A stretch of 64,000 nucleotides of DNA. Origin: Alphaproteobacteria bacterium (GTDB lineage: Bacteria > Myxococcota_A > UBA796 > GCA-2862545). The stretch spans positions 62,001 to 126,000 of the forward strand of contig JACKEQ010000012.1 in NCBI GenBank assembly GCA_020632885.1, written 5' to 3'. Below the pieces are notes generated by a model that saw only the letters and a program-made list of their open reading frames with translations, made no database searches and was not told the DNA's origin. The position numbers were made by a program, and so were the translations under genes. Of the stretch, positions 26,567-34,716 are shown piece after piece (within the stretch, counting starts at the first letter, position 1; each line of letters starts with the position of its first letter).

Positions 26567-28300
26567 TCACGGCACGAGCACCTCCGCGACGGCCACCGTC
26601 TCCGGCCCACGCTCGGCACCGCCCCAGAGCGTGCGGAACAGGTCGACCTCCGGGGTCGTGTGGGTGAACAGCTCGTTCGCCCACCGGGCCGAGAGCGTCT
26701 GGTACACGAGCTCCACGCGCACCGTGGCGGGAGCCGCGCCCAACGGGAGACGGAAGTGCACCGTGTCGCCGCCCGCCCCGAAGTCCGCGTCCCCATCGGT
26801 CCCCACGGGCGCGATGCCCATCGACTCCGCCCGTGCAGCGTCCCAGCCCGCCGGGAGCAGTCGGTCGTCCTTCACGAAGCCCGCGCCCCGCAGGAGCTGG
26901 AAGGTCGGGTCGCCCTGCCCGTCCGCGAGCACCGCCTCCCACACCGGCAGGTCGTCCGCGGAGGTGACCAGGTCGACGTGCGGGCGCACGGGTCCTCCCG
27001 CAACCTCGCTGGCGAGGGGCGAACCCACGGCGTCCACGAGGGCCCCTGCGTCGTTCCACGCCCCCGCCGCGTACAGGACCCCGCCGGACGCATCCGTGAC
27101 CGTCGTGCGCAACCACGTCCGGCGGAGCGGGATGCCCGACGGGAGCTTGTGACCCACGAGGCTCGTCACGACCGCGTCGAACGCGAGCTCCCCGCCGTCC
27201 CAGCCCACGTTCGCGACCTCCAGCGTGGCCGTGCGGTGCGCGAGCTGGTCACGGGCGGCGGCCAGCGTGGCGTCGAACGCGGCAGCCGACGCGCGCGGGT
27301 GCAGGAGGTCGGGCGCGTCGCGGAGCATCTGGGGCACGAGGGTGTTCCCGCCCACGAGGATGTGGCGCCCCACGGGGCTCCGCGGGGACGTCGGCGGGAA
27401 GTCCTGGCCGCTCGGGTTGTGGGCGATCCGGGTGACGATCGGCACGCCCTGGGCGGACTCCGTGGGCAGGTGGCAGGTCTGGCACGTCGTGTCCGTCGCG
27501 GCGTAGCCGGAGACCTCCCACTCGAGCCCCGTGCCCTGCTCGATGGCGTGCACGCCCATCGGGGTCCCGTCCGCCTCGACGGCGTCGACGTGTACGACAT
27601 GGCACGTCGCGCAGAGGTCGCTGCGACCGACGTGGTCGGCCTGCACCGGCGTGTAGCCCGAGTGCATCTCCATGGGATGGGCGAAGGGGTCGGCGTGCGG
27701 CCCGTAGATCACGCCCTGTCCGGCCACCGTCCACCCGCCGTCGTAGCTGGCCTCCGTGCCCAGCCCGTCGGGCTCGATCTGGTGGCAGAGCGTGCAGCTC
27801 ACGCCGTCGAGGGCGAGCTGGAGCATGTCGGAGCCGGGCGCCAGGTCCGCGAAGGTGGGACGGTCGAGCCCCGTGAGGCCGTGCGCAGCCGATGCCAGCG
27901 GGGCATGGCAGCGCAGGCAGGTCTGCTGGATGACCTCGGACGCCGCGGGAGTCGCGTCGAGCTCGGCGGAGACGACGGCTCGCCAGAGCGGGTCGCGCGT
28001 GGCGTTGGCCATCATGCTGGACTGCCAGAGGTCGTAGGGCGCAACGGATTGGCCGATCTCGTCTCGCAGGGCTGACGCATTCTGAGCGCTGTCGTGACAG
28101 GTCGCGCACACGTCGGCGGTGGCCATGCCCGCCACAGCGACGTCCCGCGGCTCCTCCCAGCCGAAGGACTCGACCGTCGGCGGCGCGCTCGTGTCGGTGG
28201 GCCCGGGCGTATCGGTGGACGCGGGCGGATCGGTGGTGCCGACCGCGGTGGGGGTCACGGGGTCCGCGGAGCAGGCCAGGGTGAGCAGGATGGTCGACAT
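26567..28300 (-). CDS. Five-heme c-type cytochrome lipoprotein
   Basis: 577 aa with lipoprotein signal MSTILLTLAC (Cys10) and a Pro/Thr-rich linker to residue 45. Five CxxCH heme sites follow: CATCH (65-69), CLRCH (128-132), CTLCH (169-173), CATCH (230-234) and CQTCH (273-277). Extra His residues (HPMEMHSG, HVVHVD) may be distal ligands. The C-terminal 300 residues lack heme motifs and look like a beta-sandwich domain (TATLEVANVGWDGG ... HKLPSGIP), as in other multiheme proteins of this lineage. It would be an outer-membrane or periplasmic electron carrier. No partner oxidoreductase is adjacent; leuS is divergent. Confidence 0.9.
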   Translation of the reverse strand: MSTILLTLACSADPVTPTAVGTTDPPASTDTPGPTDTSAPPTVESFGWEEPRDVAVAGMATADVCATCHDSAQNASALRDEIGQSVAPYDLWQSSMMANATRDPLWRAVVSAELDATPAASEVIQQTCLRCHAPLASAAHGLTGLDRPTFADLAPGSDMLQLALDGVSCTLCHQIEPDGLGTEASYDGGWTVAGQGVIYGPHADPFAHPMEMHSGYTPVQADHVGRSDLCATCHVVHVDAVEADGTPMGVHAIEQGTGLEWEVSGYAATDTTCQTCHLPTESAQGVPIVTRIAHNPSGQDFPPTSPRSPVGRHILVGGNTLVPQMLRDAPDLLHPRASAAAFDATLAAARDQLAHRTATLEVANVGWDGGELAFDAVVTSLVGHKLPSGIPLRRTWLRTTVTDASGGVLYAAGAWNDAGALVDAVGSPLASEVAGGPVRPHVDLVTSADDLPVWEAVLADGQGDPTFQLLRGAGFVKDDRLLPAGWDAARAESMGIAPVGTDGDADFGAGGDTVHFRLPLGAAPATVRVELVYQTLSARWANELFTHTTPEVDLFRTLWGGAERGPETVAVAEVLVP

Positions 28301-28398
28301 CGGGTTCCTCCGACCTCCACCGCTGCAATGCGGATGCCCGTGAGGGGCCGCGAGAGTGCGGCAGATCGTCGCGGCCGCCCGACGCTGGCGCCCCCGGA

Positions 28399-28423
28399 CC
28401 GTCCGGATAGGGCATCCGGACGG
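28399..28423. promoter_or_regulatory. 10-bp inverted repeat at the leuS ribosome-binding site
   Basis: CCGTCCGGAT (28399-28408) and ATCCGGACGG (28414-28423) are perfect reverse complements around AGGGC. The right arm ends inside the leuS Shine-Dalgarno (GGAGGA, 28422-28427), 9 nt before the ATG. As RNA it would form a very stable hairpin against the ribosome-binding site. As DNA it could be an operator. Confidence 0.45.
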
Positions 28424-28431
28424 AGGAAGAC

Positions 28432-30969
28432 ATGCGCTACGACGCCCAGGCCGTCGAGAGGAAGTGGCAGACCCGCTGGGAGACCGAGAAGACCTTCGCC
28501 ACCCCCACCGACCGGACCCGGCCCAAGTACTACGTGCTCGACATGTTCCCGTACCCCTCGGGTGCCGGGCTCCACGTCGGCCACCCCAAGGGCTACGTCG
28601 CCACCGACGTCGTCGGCCGCGCCAAGCGCATGATGGGCTTCAACGTGCTCCGCGTGATGGGCTGGGACAGCTTCGGCCTCCCGTCCGAGCGCCAGGCCGT
28701 GCGCGAGGGGATCCACCCCCGCGAGGTCACCGACCGGAACATCGCCACCTTCCGCGGCCAGCTCCAGAAGCTCGGGCTGGCGTACGACTGGGACCGCGAG
28801 TTCGCGACCAGCGACCCCCGCCACTACAAGTGGACCCAGTGGATCTTCCGCAAGCTCTACGAGCAGGGGCTCGCCTACCAGGCGGACGTCGCGGTGAACT
28901 GGTGCCCCGCCCTCGGCACGGTGCTGTCGAACGAGGAGGTCAACGACGGCGTGTACGTCGAGACCGGCGACCCCGTCGAGCCGCGCACCATGAAGCAGTG
29001 GATGTTCCGGATCACCGAGTACGCCGAGCGCCTCCTGTCGGGGCTCGACAACGTCGACTGGCCCGCGAGCACCGAGAAGAAGCAGCGCGAGTGGATCGGC
29101 CGCTCCGAGGGCGCCCAGCTCCGGTTCGACATCCAGGGCTCCGACGCGTCCTTCGAGGTGTTCACCACGCGCCCCGACACGCTCTTCGGCTGCACGTACG
29201 TGGTGCTCGCCCCGGAGCACCCGCTGGTCGACGCCATCACCAGCGACGCCCAGCGTGGCGCCATCGCGGCCTACCTCGACGAGACCGGCAAGAAGTCCGA
29301 CCGCGACCGCACGTCCCAGGCGGCCGACGCCCCGAAGACCGGCGCGTTCACGGGGGCGTACGCCGTCTGCCCCGTGAACGGCGAGGCCGTGCCGGTGTGG
29401 ATCAGCGACTACGTGCTCGCGTCCTACGGCACGGGTGCCGTGTTCGCCTGCCCCGCCCACGACGAGCGTGACCACGCGTTCGCCCGCACGTTCGGCCTGC
29501 CCATCCGGGAGGTCGTGGCGGGCGGTGACGTGCAGGAGGCCGCCTACACGGGCGACGGCCCGCACGTGAACAGCGGGTTCCTCGACGGGCTCGACATCGA
29601 CACCGCCAAGAGCCGCATCATCGCGTGGCTCGAGGAGCGCGGGATCGGGAAGGGCACCGTGAACTACAAGCTGCGCGACTGGCTCTTCAGCCGCCAGCGG
29701 TACTGGGGCGAGCCCTTCCCCATCGTCTTCGACGACGACGGCAACCCCCACCTGGTGCCCGAGTCCGAGCTGCCCGTGCTCCTCCCGGACCTCACGGACT
29801 TCACCCCCACCACCGGCTCCGACGGCGAGCCCCTGCCGCCCCTCGCGCGCGCGGAGGCGTGGATGAACAGCCCGCACGGCCGTCGCGAGACGAACACCAT
29901 GCCGCAGTGGGCAGGGTCGTGCTGGTACTACCTGCGCTTCCTCTCGCCGGACCGCGACGACGTGCCGTGGGACACCGAGGAGGAGAAGTACTGGATGCCC
30001 GTCGACCTCTACGTCGGCGGCAACGAGCACGCCGTCCTGCACCTGCTCTACGCGCGGTTCTGGCACGAGGTGCTCTTCGATCTCGGCCTGGTCACCACGC
30101 CCGAGCCCTTCGAGCGCCTGTTCCACCAGGGCATGATCCACGCCATGGCCTACAACGACGACCCCGACATGCAGGGGAAGTTCTTCTACCCGCACGAGGT
30201 CGAGCAGACCGACGACGGGTTCGTGGCGAAGAGCGACGGCCGCAAGCTCTACACGAAGAACATGAAGATGAGCAAGTCGAGGTACAACGTCAGCAACCCT
30301 GACGACCTCTGCGAGGAGCACGGCGCGGACGCCCTGCGGCTCTACGAGCTCTTCATGGGACCCCTCGAGGAGGGCGGGCAGTGGGAGGACGCCGGCGTGG
30401 CGGGCACCCGCCGCTTCGTGGACCGCGTCTGGCGCCTGGTGGTGGACCCCCTCACCGGCGAGCGGCCCGAGAAGCTCGTGTCCGCCGGAACGCCCGACCG
30501 CGACCTCGACCGCGCGCTGCACGCGGCCATCAAGAAGGTCACGGAGAGCGTGGACGACCTCCGGTTCAACACGTCCGTGTCGGCCATGATGGTGTTCGTG
30601 AACGAGGCCACCTCCGCGAACACCGTGACGGTCGAGCAGGTCGAGGCCTTCCTGCGCATCCTGGCGCCGTTCGCCCCTCACGTGGCCGAGGAGCTCTGGG
30701 AGCGGCTCGGGCACACCGAGAGCATCGCGAACGCGCCCTGGCCGGCCCACGACGAGTCGAAGCTCGCTGTCGACACCATCACGCTGGCCGTTCAGGTGAA
30801 CGGCAAGGTGCGCGCCACCATCGAGGTGCCCGCCGAGGCCAGCAAGGACGAGGTGCTCGCCATCGCCCGGGCCGACGAGAAGGTCCAGAGCTGGCTCGCG
30901 AAGGGCGAGCTCAAGCGCGAGATCGTGGTGCCCGGCCGCCTGGTGAACCTGGTGATCCCCGGTGCCTGA
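28432..30969 (+). CDS. leuS: Leucyl-tRNA synthetase
   Basis: 845-aa class I synthetase that charges tRNA-Leu. The HIGH motif appears as HVGH (H48-H51) in PSGAGLHVGHPKGY and KMSKS as KMSKS starting at K612. The CP1 editing domain is intact, with FTTRPDTLFGCTY and the catalytic DERDHAFA segment. A zinc-type region and anticodon-binding and C-terminal domains (LAVQVNGKVRATIEV) complete the normal order. GGAGGA precedes the ATG. The GTG of the carbonic anhydrase gene overlaps its 3' end by 8 nt, so the two are co-translated. A strong hairpin covers the ribosome-binding site. Confidence 0.97.
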   Translation: MRYDAQAVERKWQTRWETEKTFATPTDRTRPKYYVLDMFPYPSGAGLHVGHPKGYVATDVVGRAKRMMGFNVLRVMGWDSFGLPSERQAVREGIHPREVTDRNIATFRGQLQKLGLAYDWDREFATSDPRHYKWTQWIFRKLYEQGLAYQADVAVNWCPALGTVLSNEEVNDGVYVETGDPVEPRTMKQWMFRITEYAERLLSGLDNVDWPASTEKKQREWIGRSEGAQLRFDIQGSDASFEVFTTRPDTLFGCTYVVLAPEHPLVDAITSDAQRGAIAAYLDETGKKSDRDRTSQAADAPKTGAFTGAYAVCPVNGEAVPVWISDYVLASYGTGAVFACPAHDERDHAFARTFGLPIREVVAGGDVQEAAYTGDGPHVNSGFLDGLDIDTAKSRIIAWLEERGIGKGTVNYKLRDWLFSRQRYWGEPFPIVFDDDGNPHLVPESELPVLLPDLTDFTPTTGSDGEPLPPLARAEAWMNSPHGRRETNTMPQWAGSCWYYLRFLSPDRDDVPWDTEEEKYWMPVDLYVGGNEHAVLHLLYARFWHEVLFDLGLVTTPEPFERLFHQGMIHAMAYNDDPDMQGKFFYPHEVEQTDDGFVAKSDGRKLYTKNMKMSKSRYNVSNPDDLCEEHGADALRLYELFMGPLEEGGQWEDAGVAGTRRFVDRVWRLVVDPLTGERPEKLVSAGTPDRDLDRALHAAIKKVTESVDDLRFNTSVSAMMVFVNEATSANTVTVEQVEAFLRILAPFAPHVAEELWERLGHTESIANAPWPAHDESKLAVDTITLAVQVNGKVRATIEVPAEASKDEVLAIARADEKVQSWLAKGELKREIVVPGRLVNLVIPGA

Positions 30970-31867
30970 CGGGCTCCGCGGTCTGATCGCCGGGGTGCGC
31001 CGTTTCCAGGCGCAGATCCAGCCATCGCACCGCGAGCTCTTCGAGCACCTCGCCCACGGGCAGACGCCCGAGGTGCTCTTCGTGTGCTGCTCCGACTCGC
31101 GGGTGGACCCCTCGCTCCTCACGCAGTCCCCGCCCGGGAAGCTCTTCGTGCTCCGCAACGCGGGCAACCTCGTGCCGGACTACTCGAACGGCGGCGGCGA
31201 GGCGGCCACCATCGCGTACGCCATCGAGCAGCTCGAGGTGCACCACGTCGTGGTCTGCGGCCACTCCGGCTGCGGTGCTGTGACCGCCGTGCTCGAGGGC
31301 GCCGACGACGCGTCGGAGGTCCTGCAGTCCTGGCTCGCCCACGCGGGCGACCTCGACGGCACCATCCGCGCGCACTGGCCCGAGCTGCGCGGCCCGGAGC
31401 GCCTGCACGCGGCCGTGCACCTCAATGCCCACGCCCAGCTCGACGCGCTGCGGACCCACCCGAGCGTCGCGAAGGCCGAGGCCGAGGGTCGCCTGGAGCT
31501 GCACGCCTGGGTCTACGACATCGGCACGGGCCACGTGACGGCGTTCGACTCCCGCGCCCACGCCTGGCTGCCGCTGGCGGACGCCCACGGCGAGGACCCG
31601 CTGGTGCACGAGCTCGAGGGACCCGCGCCGGAGCCCCACGACGGCTGGCTCGATCATGGTCCCTGGAGCGCCACGCTCGTCTCTGTCGGGCCGGACCGGG
31701 CGGCGGTCCGCGCGGCGCTGGTCCAGATCACGGGGTCCGAGCAGGACGTCGATCGGCTCCTGGCGCGCGTGCCGGCGGCCGTGCTCGAGGGGCTGACCCG
31801 CACGGAGGCGGAGGTCGTGCAGGCCTGGGTGGCGGACGCCGGCGGCACCGTCGAGATCCGCGGCTGA
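30962..31867 (+). CDS. Beta-carbonic anhydrase with C-terminal L7/L12-like domain
   Basis: 301 aa. Residues 1-220 are a beta-class carbonic anhydrase with zinc ligands C43 (in CCSDSR), H101 and C104 (CGHSGCGAV) and the D45-R47 catalytic dyad. It interconverts CO2 and bicarbonate. The last 70 residues do not belong to that family. The segment from SVGPDRAAVRAALVQITG through VPAAVLEGLTRTEAEVVQAW to DAGGTVEIRG follows the pattern of the ribosomal protein L7/L12 C-terminal domain (helix, lysine/proline turn, E-A helix, GGxVEI strand). The fusion is a sequence observation and its function is unknown. GTG 30962 overlaps leuS. Confidence 0.88.
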   Translation: MPDGLRGLIAGVRRFQAQIQPSHRELFEHLAHGQTPEVLFVCCSDSRVDPSLLTQSPPGKLFVLRNAGNLVPDYSNGGGEAATIAYAIEQLEVHHVVVCGHSGCGAVTAVLEGADDASEVLQSWLAHAGDLDGTIRAHWPELRGPERLHAAVHLNAHAQLDALRTHPSVAKAEAEGRLELHAWVYDIGTGHVTAFDSRAHAWLPLADAHGEDPLVHELEGPAPEPHDGWLDHGPWSATLVSVGPDRAAVRAALVQITGSEQDVDRLLARVPAAVLEGLTRTEAEVVQAWVADAGGTVEIRG

Positions 31868-31884
31868 CCCGGCCTGCCAGGCCC

Positions 31885-32202
31885 TCAGGGCGCCCGCAGC
31901 CGCGAGACCATCGCGCCGATGCGCCGCAGCTCGGCGCGCTTCTCGGCACAACCGGGGAAGTCCGCGACGTCGAGTGCCGCGAACGCCTCACCCGCCGATC
32001 CGAGGGCGATCCGGAGGTGGTTGGTTCCGGGACGCCCGCCTCGGGACAGGCCCTCGGCGATGTTCAGCACCACCGAGTCCGCCGCGCGGATCGCCTGATC
32101 GCGCAGGTGGGAGGCGTTGGGCGGCCAGGTGGTGGTGCGCATCCAGCGGGAGACGTGGACGGCGAGCTTGTAGACGTCGAGGTTCTCGAAGAGGAAGGAC
32201 AT
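31885..32202 (-). CDS. Four-helix bundle protein (S23/IVP family)
   Basis: About 105 aa, from MSFLFENLDVYKLAVHVSRW to the end. The family pattern is clear: FENLDVYK at the start, then LRDQAIRAADSVVLNIAEG and a C-terminal amphipathic helix. Proteins of this family are encoded by intervening sequences in 23S rRNA genes and also as free-standing genes with unknown role (family knowledge). ATG 32202 gives the conserved N-terminus; ATG 32214 would start inside the adjacent inverted repeat. A long hairpin and a TCGATTC repeat block lie immediately upstream, giving the look of a small mobile or retro-type module. Confidence 0.85.
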   Translation of the reverse strand: MSFLFENLDVYKLAVHVSRWMRTTTWPPNASHLRDQAIRAADSVVLNIAEGLSRGGRPGTNHLRIALGSAGEAFAALDVADFPGCAEKRAELRRIGAMVSRLRAP

Positions 32203-32208
32203 GAAGGG

Positions 32209-32294
32209 CTCCATGGGGACGGAGGCCTGTGGAGATCGGCCCCGTCACCGCGGAACGCGGGGGCCGATCTCCACCGGCCGTAGTCCCCATGGAG
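32209..32294. repeat. 35-nt-arm inverted repeat upstream of the four-helix-bundle gene
   Basis: The left arm (32209-32243) begins CTCCATGGGGAC and ends TGGAGATCGGCCCC. The right arm (32260-32294) is its reverse complement at 31 of 35 positions. The loop is 16 nt. The arm end nearer the gene overlaps the alternative start codon. In RNA this would be a long duplex suitable for RNase III. Confidence 0.85.
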
Positions 32295-32324
32295 CTCCGT
32301 CGGACGACATCGACCCTGTCGACA

Positions 32325-32484
32325 CTCGATCTCGATTCTCGATTCTCGATTCTGTCGACTCGTCGATTCTCGATTCTCGATTCTCGATAGGTCGAAATCG
32401 ACAAATCGACAGGTCGAGAATCGACAGGTCGAGAATCGAGAAATCGACAGGTCGAGAATCGACAAGTCGACAATCGACGAATCG
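32325..32484. repeat. TCGATTC / GAATCGA short-repeat block with overall dyad symmetry
   Basis: The left half (32325-32388) is a run of 7-nt TCGATTC units, with two interruptions around TGTCGACTCG. The right half (from about 32391) carries the reverse-complement type, in units like GGTCGAGAATCGACA. The two halves could fold on each other with a centre near 32390. Local base composition is clearly AT-richer than the flanking genes. There are no spacers, so it is not a CRISPR. Confidence 0.85.
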
Positions 32485-32488
32485 GGTC

Positions 32489-32830
32489 CTACTCCTCGAT
32501 CCAGTCGGCGGTGACCCCGGGAGACGGAGCGCGCGCCTTCAACGGGTCGTCCTCCTCCTCCCCGGGATCCAGCCAGAGCACGAAGTCCGCCTTCGAGATC
32601 CGGACCGAGCCGTCGTCGCCGAGCTCGAAGCGGTGCTCGGACATCTGCTCGTAGTGGCGCTTCAGCAGCCAGCGGACCTCCGAGCGGAGGTTCTGGGCGG
32701 GATGGGTGGCCGCGACGTCGAAGATGCAGTCCAACCGGCCTTCCCGGTCGGGGTCGGGCGCGATGCGGACATGGCCGAACAGCTCGCCTTCGGTGTCGTA
32801 GAGGGCCAGGGTGTGCGTGGGTGGTGTCAT
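32489..32830 (-). CDS. Hypothetical protein
   Basis: 113-aa soluble protein starting MTPPTHTLALYDTEGELFGH, with a compact alpha/beta look: strands FGHVRIAPDP and DCIFDVAATHP, a Trp/His-rich helix LRSEVRWLLKRHYEQM, and an acidic C-terminus ending in DWIEE. I recognise no family. Its stop lies 5 nt from the TCGATTC repeat block. Regular codon usage and good length argue that it is real. Confidence 0.6.
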   Translation of the reverse strand: MTPPTHTLALYDTEGELFGHVRIAPDPDREGRLDCIFDVAATHPAQNLRSEVRWLLKRHYEQMSEHRFELGDDGSVRISKADFVLWLDPGEEEDDPLKARAPSPGVTADWIEE

Positions 32831-32907
32831 GGGCCACCGGGTATCACGTCCTCTCCCCGCGCCCCTGCCCTGCGTGTATGCTCGCGCCCGATCGCCGGAG
32901 GGGCACG

Positions 32908-33326
32908 ATGTACGCCGTCGGAGACTGGGTGAACGTGGGCGCGCTGGGAGCGCTCGGGCGCGTGGTGGACGTGCGGGACGTCTACGCGGAGGTTGTGGAC
33001 GTCGGGCCCACCGCGATGGTGTGGGCCCAGGCGGAGGTCGGGGACGCGGAGCCGCCCGTCGTCACCGCACTCACGCTGGTGCCTTCCAGACCCCGGAGGG
33101 CGAGCAGCAGCTGGTCGTCGAGGATGCTCCCCAGATGGGGATCCGGGGCCTCATGAGCGCCGATCGGGCCAGGGCCGGCCGCAAGGCGCTCGGCAGCAAG
33201 CCGCGGGGTCCCGTCCCCTCTGCGAACCGCGCCTACCGCGACGCCATGGCCATCGGCGCCGAGATGGACGCCGTCCTCGAGGCCGACGGCGCGGTGGTCG
33301 CGGAGATGGCGGCCCTGTTCACATAG
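32908..33326 (+). CDS. Hypothetical protein, probably frameshifted
   Basis: From ATG 32908 (GGAGGGGCACG upstream) the frame reads MYAVGDWVNVGALGALGRVV, an SH3/KOW-like beta barrel start, up to VVTALTLVP. After about 33079-33092 the sensible sequence moves to another frame, FQTPEGEQQLVVEDAPQMG, and continues to MAALFT at 33326. Uninterrupted, the first frame ends at 33156 with a low-quality tail. One inserted or missing base joins the two halves into a protein of about 139 aa. The alternative is two overlapping genes, with the second starting at ATG 33136. Function unknown. Confidence 0.5.
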
Positions 33327-33402
33327 GCGCCGCGCGCGTCACGTACACACGGAACGCTGCCATCCAGGCTCGAATCCGGTAGAGTCCGGAGAGGAGACCT
33401 CC

Positions 33403-34083
33403 ATGCGAACTGCCCTGATCTGCTTCTCGATCCTGGCGTGCAACAACAAGATCGACCCGTTCGACGGGAACTTCGCGCCGCGGGACGCCGACTCGGACGC
33501 CGACACGGACGCCGACGCCGACGCGGATGCCGACGCCGATGCGGACACCGACTCCGACACGGACGCCGACACCGATCCCGACGCGCTGAACTGCACGAAC
33601 CCCTACCCCACGCCCCTGCCCAACGCGGATCCCGCAGGGCTCTGCGTCACCGAGTACGTGGCGTGCGGCGATCAGATCTACGCGACGCTCGACGGCGGCA
33701 CGCAGCTCTACGACTACAACTTCTGGGCGTCGCTCCAGGAGCTCGGTCCGCTGGTGAACGACAACACCGCGGTGAACGGGCGGGAGCGGATCTACGTCGT
33801 GGAGGACGTGTTCCCGGGCACGTACCTCACGGTCACGATCGAGTCGTGCGACGACGTCTGGGGCTCCTACATCGTCACCGGCGACCTCACGGACGTCTGC
33901 GACAACGGTCCCACCAACGCGCCGCGGGGCCACTTCTACCCCGTCACGTTCGGCCGGAAGCTCCAGGAGCGCACGATCGAGAACAGCGCCACGGGCGTGT
34001 GGGACGTGCAGATCATCGTCGACACGCACCCCACGTCCACGGGCAACTTCCTGATCACCTTCGACTGCGGGGTCGCTCAGTGA
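33403..34083 (+). CDS. Lipoprotein with Asp-Ala linker, paralogue A
   Basis: 226 aa. Lipoprotein signal MRTALICFSILAC (Cys13), then an acidic Asp-Ala/Thr/Ser linker at residues 28-60. A beta-rich domain with paired Cys follows (LCVTEYVACGDQIYATLDGG, VTIESCDDVW, VCDNGP, ITFDCG). The next gene encodes a clear paralogue with the same order (YPTP, C-V/L-T, CGD, C-terminal Phe-Asp/Glu-Cys). It probably sits on the outer membrane facing outward or into the periplasm. No enzyme motif is visible. The stop overlaps the start of its neighbour (GTGA). Confidence 0.75.
   Translation: MRTALICFSILACNNKIDPFDGNFAPRDADSDADTDADADADADADADTDSDTDADTDPDALNCTNPYPTPLPNADPAGLCVTEYVACGDQIYATLDGGTQLYDYNFWASLQELGPLVNDNTAVNGRERIYVVEDVFPGTYLTVTIESCDDVWGSYIVTGDLTDVCDNGPTNAPRGHFYPVTFGRKLQERTIENSATGVWDVQIIVDTHPTSTGNFLITFDCGVAQ
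33484..33582 (+). repeat. Asp-Ala codon repeat in lipoprotein linker
   Basis: 33 codons of alternating Asp with Ala, Thr or Ser (residues 28-60 of the lipoprotein at 33403), made of GACGCC/GACGCG/GATGCC hexamers. This is prone to slippage, so length may vary between strains. Confidence 0.85.
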
Positions 34084-34694
34084 GGCTGATCGGCCTCCTC
34101 GGGCTGGTCGCGTGCAATGGCGACCCACCCACCTTCAACCCCACCGAGGCCGACACCGACGCGGATGCCGATGCAGACGCGGACGCCGATGCGGACGCGG
34201 ACACCGACTCGGACGCCGATTCCGACGTCGTGGACTGCGCGCCCGGCGCCTACCCCACGCCGGCCCCCGGCACGGGCGGGGAGGTCTGTCTCACCGCCGA
34301 CATCCAGTGCGGCGACACGGTGTACGGCACGAACGAGGGCGGCTCGACGTTCTACGGCACCGCGTCCGGCGAGCAGTTCGAGCAGTGCTCCGGGGCCAAC
34401 TTCGGGCAGGACTTCGCGGGACCGGAGCGCGTGTACCGCCTCGCGCCACCGCCGAACACCAACAGCGTGTTCGTCACGTTCGACTCCTGCGTGGAGAGCG
34501 AGCTGATGTGGCACCGCAGCTCCACCACCTGCCCCACCGGCCTCATCGACGGCTGCGGCTACCTCACGGAGGGCACGGCGCTCTCGCAGTCCGACGCCAT
34601 CCTGGTGGGCCCGAGCGGCGTGCTGCACTTCGTGGTGGAGGGCAAGGCGAACGACGGCGGGAACTTCCGGTTCACCGTGGAGTGCTACGAGTGA
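34080..34694 (+). CDS. Lipoprotein with Asp-Ala linker, paralogue B
   Basis: 204 aa from GTG 34080, overlapping the preceding stop. Signal MRLIGLLGLVAC (Cys12), acidic linker at residues 25-49, then a domain parallel to paralogue A: AYPTPAPGTGGEVCLTADIQ, CGDTVYGTNEGG, ERVYRLAPPP, VFVTFDSC and FRFTVECYE. Additional Cys pairs (EQCSGANF, TTCPTGLIDGCGY) suggest disulfides. Together with paralogue A it forms a tandem duplication upstream of a Ser/Thr kinase gene. Function unknown. Confidence 0.75.
   Translation: MRLIGLLGLVACNGDPPTFNPTEADTDADADADADADADADTDSDADSDVVDCAPGAYPTPAPGTGGEVCLTADIQCGDTVYGTNEGGSTFYGTASGEQFEQCSGANFGQDFAGPERVYRLAPPPNTNSVFVTFDSCVESELMWHRSSTTCPTGLIDGCGYLTEGTALSQSDAILVGPSGVLHFVVEGKANDGGNFRFTVECYE
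34152..34226 (+). repeat. Asp-Ala codon repeat in lipoprotein linker
   Basis: 25 codons of Asp alternating with Ala, Thr or Ser in the lipoprotein at 34080. It is the same linker type as at 33484-33582 and 3610-3711. Confidence 0.85.
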
Positions 34695-34716
34695 CCGTCC
34701 GCGTCGTCCACCTCCC

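Noticed and set aside
31868..31884. Small hairpin between the carbonic anhydrase and four-helix-bundle genes as a bidirectional terminator
   Set aside because: Only a 5-bp stem (GGCCT/AGGCC) with no T-runs on either side.
32325..32484. TCGATTC block as a CRISPR array
   Set aside because: Units are 7-15 nt, contiguous and without unique spacers, and no cas gene is near.
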